Assembly (NCBI GenBank): GCA_027014065.1
Contig: JALWEL010000216.1
Coordinates: 1-7,060 of the forward strand
Direction: 5' to 3'
From: DHVE2 group archaeon
GTDB taxonomy: Archaea > Thermoplasmatota > Thermoplasmata > Thermoplasmatales > Aciduliprofundaceae
Length of the DNA: 7,060 nucleotides
Shown here one piece after another: positions 4,927 through 7,060 of this stretch. The translations under genes were made by a program, and so were the position numbers. Each line of letters starts with the position of its first letter. Within the stretch, counting starts at the first letter, position 1. Under the pieces are notes generated by a model. It saw nothing but the letters and a program-made list of their open reading frames with translations, ran no database searches and was not told the origin of the DNA.

Positions 4927-6009
4927 ATGTTTAAAATCATCGCGGAAGAGGACGGCGCACGCCTCGGCACTTTGAAAACGAAGCACGGAGAACTAGAGAC
5001 TCCGTTCTTCATGCCGGTGGCAACCAAAGCAACGGTGAAAACTCTAACCCCTGAGGATTTAAAGAATTGCGATGTTCGAGTTTTAATTTCCAATTCTTTA
5101 CATCTGTTTCTCCGGCCGGGATTGGAAGTGTTGGAGGAGCATGGAGGGTTGCATGGGTTTATGAGATTCCCCGGAGCCATTTTCACGGACAGCGGTGGGT
5201 TCCAGATGATTCGGAAGGGCTTTTTCGTTGGAGCGGATGAAGAGGGAATAACATTTCGCTCCCCCTACGACGGGAAGAAGTACAAGTTCACGCCGGAGTT
5301 CAGCAAGGAGGTGCAGATGCGCATAGGGAGCGACGTGGCCATGATGCTGGACTACTGCGCCGAGTATCCCGCGAGTTACGAAGAAGCGAAGAAGAGCGTT
5401 CTTCTTACGTCTCTCTGGGCTGAGAGATTCCCCAAGAACACCACGAAGCAATTGAGCTTCGGGATAGTTCAGGGTTCCGTGTATGAAGATTTAAGGGAAA
5501 GGAGCGCGAAAGATTTAGCGAAGATGGACTTCGACGGCTACGGAATCGGAGGGTTAAGCATAGGAGAACCGAAGGATGTGATGCACCGGATGGTAGAAAT
5601 AGTCACGGGCATTTTGCCCAAAGAGAAGCCGAGGTACCTGATGGGCGTTGGCTCTCCGCTGGAAATAATAGAGTCGGTTATGAGAGGCGTGGATATATTC
5701 GATTCCGTTTTTCCAACGCGCAACGGAAGGCACGGCACGGCCATCACATCCCAAGGGATGCTAAATCTGCGAAAGTCTGAGTTCAAAAACGATAATCGGG
5801 CCCTGGACGAAGAATGCTCGTGCTACACCTGCGAGAATTTCACCCGAGCATATTTGCACCACTTAATCCGGGAGAAAGAAATTCTTGGTATGCATCTCCT
5901 ATCATTGCACAACGTTTGCTTTATGATTGAATTCCTGAAAAGAATTCGCGAAGAAATAAAGCAAGGAAATTTGGAGAGATTCAAAAAAGAGATGGAAAAA
6001 ATTTACTGA
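4927..6009 (+). CDS. tgt: Bacterial-type tRNA-guanine transglycosylase (queuosine-34 type)
   Basis: A 360-residue TIM-barrel base-exchange enzyme that replaces guanine in tRNA with a 7-deazaguanine base. All bacterial Tgt landmarks are present: N56 and H59 in SNSLHLFLRPG, the general base D88 in DSGGFQ (88-93), D142 and C144 in LDYC, Q182 in GIVQGS (179-184), GGLSIGEP (208-215), YLMGVGSP (237-244), the nucleophile D259 in FDSVFPTRNGR (258-268), and the zinc site C297, C299, C302 and H328 (CSCYTC ... HN). Length and motifs match bacterial enzymes of about 370-380 residues. The usual archaeal TgtA, which inserts preQ0 at position 15, is much longer and has a C-terminal PUA domain that is missing here. 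Ile212, where preQ1-using enzymes have Val and queuine-using eukaryotic enzymes have Gly, favours a small base such as preQ1 (inference). Ancestry by transfer from bacteria is likely. It converges with the surface protein gene. Confidence 0.93.
   Translation: MFKIIAEEDGARLGTLKTKHGELETPFFMPVATKATVKTLTPEDLKNCDVRVLISNSLHLFLRPGLEVLEEHGGLHGFMRFPGAIFTDSGGFQMIRKGFFVGADEEGITFRSPYDGKKYKFTPEFSKEVQMRIGSDVAMMLDYCAEYPASYEEAKKSVLLTSLWAERFPKNTTKQLSFGIVQGSVYEDLRERSAKDLAKMDFDGYGIGGLSIGEPKDVMHRMVEIVTGILPKEKPRYLMGVGSPLEIIESVMRGVDIFDSVFPTRNGRHGTAITSQGMLNLRKSEFKNDNRALDEECSCYTCENFTRAYLHHLIREKEILGMHLLSLHNVCFMIEFLKRIREEIKQGNLERFKKEMEKIY
5983..6001 (-). terminator. Oligo-T terminator of the surface protein gene, inside the tgt coding end
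   Basis: Just past the surface protein stop codon the minus strand has T6 (6001-5996) and a second T6 (5988-5983). This is the composition at which archaeal RNA polymerase terminates. On the plus strand the same bases encode the Lys-rich tail of the transglycosylase. By contrast, no strong T run follows tgt itself; the nearest is T4 near 6076. Inferred from composition only. Confidence 0.45.
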
Positions 6010-7060
6010 ACTCTGCGAATTACCACAATCAAAAAGAGTAGAAAAATTACGAGGAGCCAAGTTAGTTCCGGCACGTTTTCCTCTGGGTAGAATCTTCCCT
6101 CTATGTTCTGGTTGCTGCTGCTCACATAATTGTTCCACACCACTATTTTACTCGCTCCGTCCGTGGCCGCAGAAGGGGTTTCCTCGTTATTGCTTGAAGA
6201 AGTAACGTTCATTTCATCGCCGAGCATGGAACCTGAAGGGTCATAAAATCGAAGGAAAACATCCGCGTTTCCATTTCTTTGATCCGAGAAGGCGAGCATG
6301 AAATCCCCGTTGGAGAATTTCACATCCACTTTTCCACAGTAATTGGCGTTGTTCTCGTTTATTATATGAACTCCACCCACATCCCCATCGGAACTCACGA
6401 TTATGAAATACGCACCCGTTGATGAGGAAAATGAGCCGTTGCGGTAAGTAACGAAGAACTCGCCATTTCCACCCGCTACTGAGAGCTGCGACTCTTTAAT
6501 TGAAGAGGTTGCAGGGAAATTCACGTACGTGATAGAACCATCGCCCGTAATAAACGCTCCTCGGATATCATAATTCTCGGCCCACACAACCAAGAATTTT
6601 CCACTTTGCTGGTCGAATCCCACGGATACGCTATATTTCTGCTCCGAACTTGCGGCTATTGTGAAATTTTGCCCGAAAGTGCCTGTTTGCGTGTCGTAAA
6701 ATCTGCCTTCCACCTGTTCTCTGGTGAGATTGACCCATGTGAAGAGAATACGGTGCGAGCCATAGCATACGTCCACGCTCTTATTTGCATCGTTGCTTAA
6801 ATCCGCCCCATAAGTTGCGTTCTCACTATTCGGCGTTATGAATCGATATATTATTTTGTGGTAAGAGGGGAGAGAATAATCGAAAGAAACAACGGTGAAA
6901 TTATCTCCGTCTTCATTGTAAGCGGTTCTCACGCCTGCGCCATATTTGTAAATTTGCATCTCATCTCCCTGCGCGCCGGATGAGGAATCAACAAAATATC
7001 CATTCACATAATTTCCGTTGACATACGCCACTAAATAATTTCCATTTCCATAACTTACAG
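6003..7060 (-). CDS. Cell-surface beta-propeller-like protein with C-terminal membrane anchor, N-terminus beyond window
   Basis: The frame stays open to the right edge, so the visible 351 residues are the C-terminal part; GTG 7031 is an internal codon, not the start. The protein consists of about seven imperfect repeats of 45-50 residues. Each has a Gly/Asn turn followed by a hydrophobic strand often ending in W or Y (GNYLVAY, GKFLVVW, GDFMLAF, SKIVVW), then an xGRFYD-like strand (VEGRFYD, IRGAFI, VFLRFYD, IEGRFYP) and a Ser/Thr-rich link. This is the pattern of blades in a beta-propeller. Numbering from 7031, seven N-glycosylation sequons are present (N44, 71, 83, 101, 122, 198, 275). The tail after residue 319 is VPEL, about 15 hydrophobic residues and RRVQ, a C-terminal anchor of the kind that archaeosortases cleave or that simply holds a protein in the membrane. 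It is expected outside the cell; ligand and function are unknown. The signal peptide would lie outside the window. Confidence 0.82.
   Translation of the reverse strand, partial: VSYGNGNYLVAYVNGNYVNGYFVDSSSGAQGDEMQIYKYGAGVRTAYNEDGDNFTVVSFDYSLPSYHKIIYRFITPNSENATYGADLSNDANKSVDVCYGSHRILFTWVNLTREQVEGRFYDTQTGTFGQNFTIAASSEQKYSVSVGFDQQSGKFLVVWAENYDIRGAFITGDGSITYVNFPATSSIKESQLSVAGGNGEFFVTYRNGSFSSSTGAYFIIVSSDGDVGGVHIINENNANYCGKVDVKFSNGDFMLAFSDQRNGNADVFLRFYDPSGSMLGDEMNVTSSSNNEETPSAATDGASKIVVWNNYVSSSNQNIEGRFYPEENVPELTWLLVIFLLFLIVVIRRVQ
6006..6074 (-). other. PEF-CTERM-like C-terminal anchor of the surface protein
   Basis: The last 23 residues have three parts: a VPEL motif, an unbroken hydrophobic stretch rich in Leu, Ile, Val and Phe, and a short basic end (RRVQ). 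This is the layout of archaeal PEF-CTERM-type sorting signals, though the third residue is Leu instead of Phe. It could equally be a plain stop-transfer anchor. Confidence 0.5.

Noticed and set aside
4927..6009. Reading the transglycosylase as a DpdA-type DNA 7-deazaguanine enzyme of a phage-defence cluster.
   Set aside because: The full tRNA-Tgt zinc site and pocket motifs are present and no other dpd genes are nearby.
6003..7031. Taking the surface protein as complete from GTG 7031.
   Set aside because: The frame continues open to the window edge with the same repeat pattern (GNGNYLVAY), and no signal peptide follows 7031.

Overview
The window is archaeal, most likely euryarchaeal and possibly Thermoplasmatota. 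It carries an archaeal-type signal recognition particle protein SRP19, ribosomal protein S8e, a DUF211 protein, an archaeal GspE/FlaI-class secretion ATPase and a polyprenol-kinase-like membrane protein. Most starts have a TATA box about 26 bases upstream and no room for a leader. The lineage below Archaea is a guess from gene content; no marker here fixes it.

Layout. A minus-strand type II/IV secretion or type IV pilus ATPase (bases 1-1935) runs off the left edge without its C-terminus. It diverges from a plus-strand DUF211 gene (2022-2324). That gene converges with no gap on a minus-strand S8e-SRP19 pair (2965-2325) whose two genes overlap in ATGA. Next on the minus strand are a polyprenol/dolichol kinase-family membrane protein (3679-3044) and an AT-rich, unrecognised four-helix membrane protein (4707-3778). 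A 219-base spacer with two divergent promoters leads to a plus-strand, full-length, bacterial-type tRNA-guanine transglycosylase (4927-6009). This overlaps by 7 bases the end of a minus-strand, cell-surface beta-propeller-like protein with a C-terminal membrane anchor, whose N-terminus lies beyond the right edge (6003-7060).

How the genes relate. S8e and SRP19 belong to translation and co-translational membrane targeting and are clearly one operon. The ATPase, the kinase-like protein, the four-helix protein and the surface protein all concern the envelope, but each looks separately transcribed, so no envelope operon can be claimed. The most unusual item is the transglycosylase. Archaea normally use a longer, PUA-containing enzyme for archaeosine at tRNA position 15, while this gene has the bacterial length, active site and zinc motif of the queuosine-34 enzyme. 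No CRISPR array, insertion sequence, tRNA or rRNA was seen, and I found no convincing new multi-gene system.
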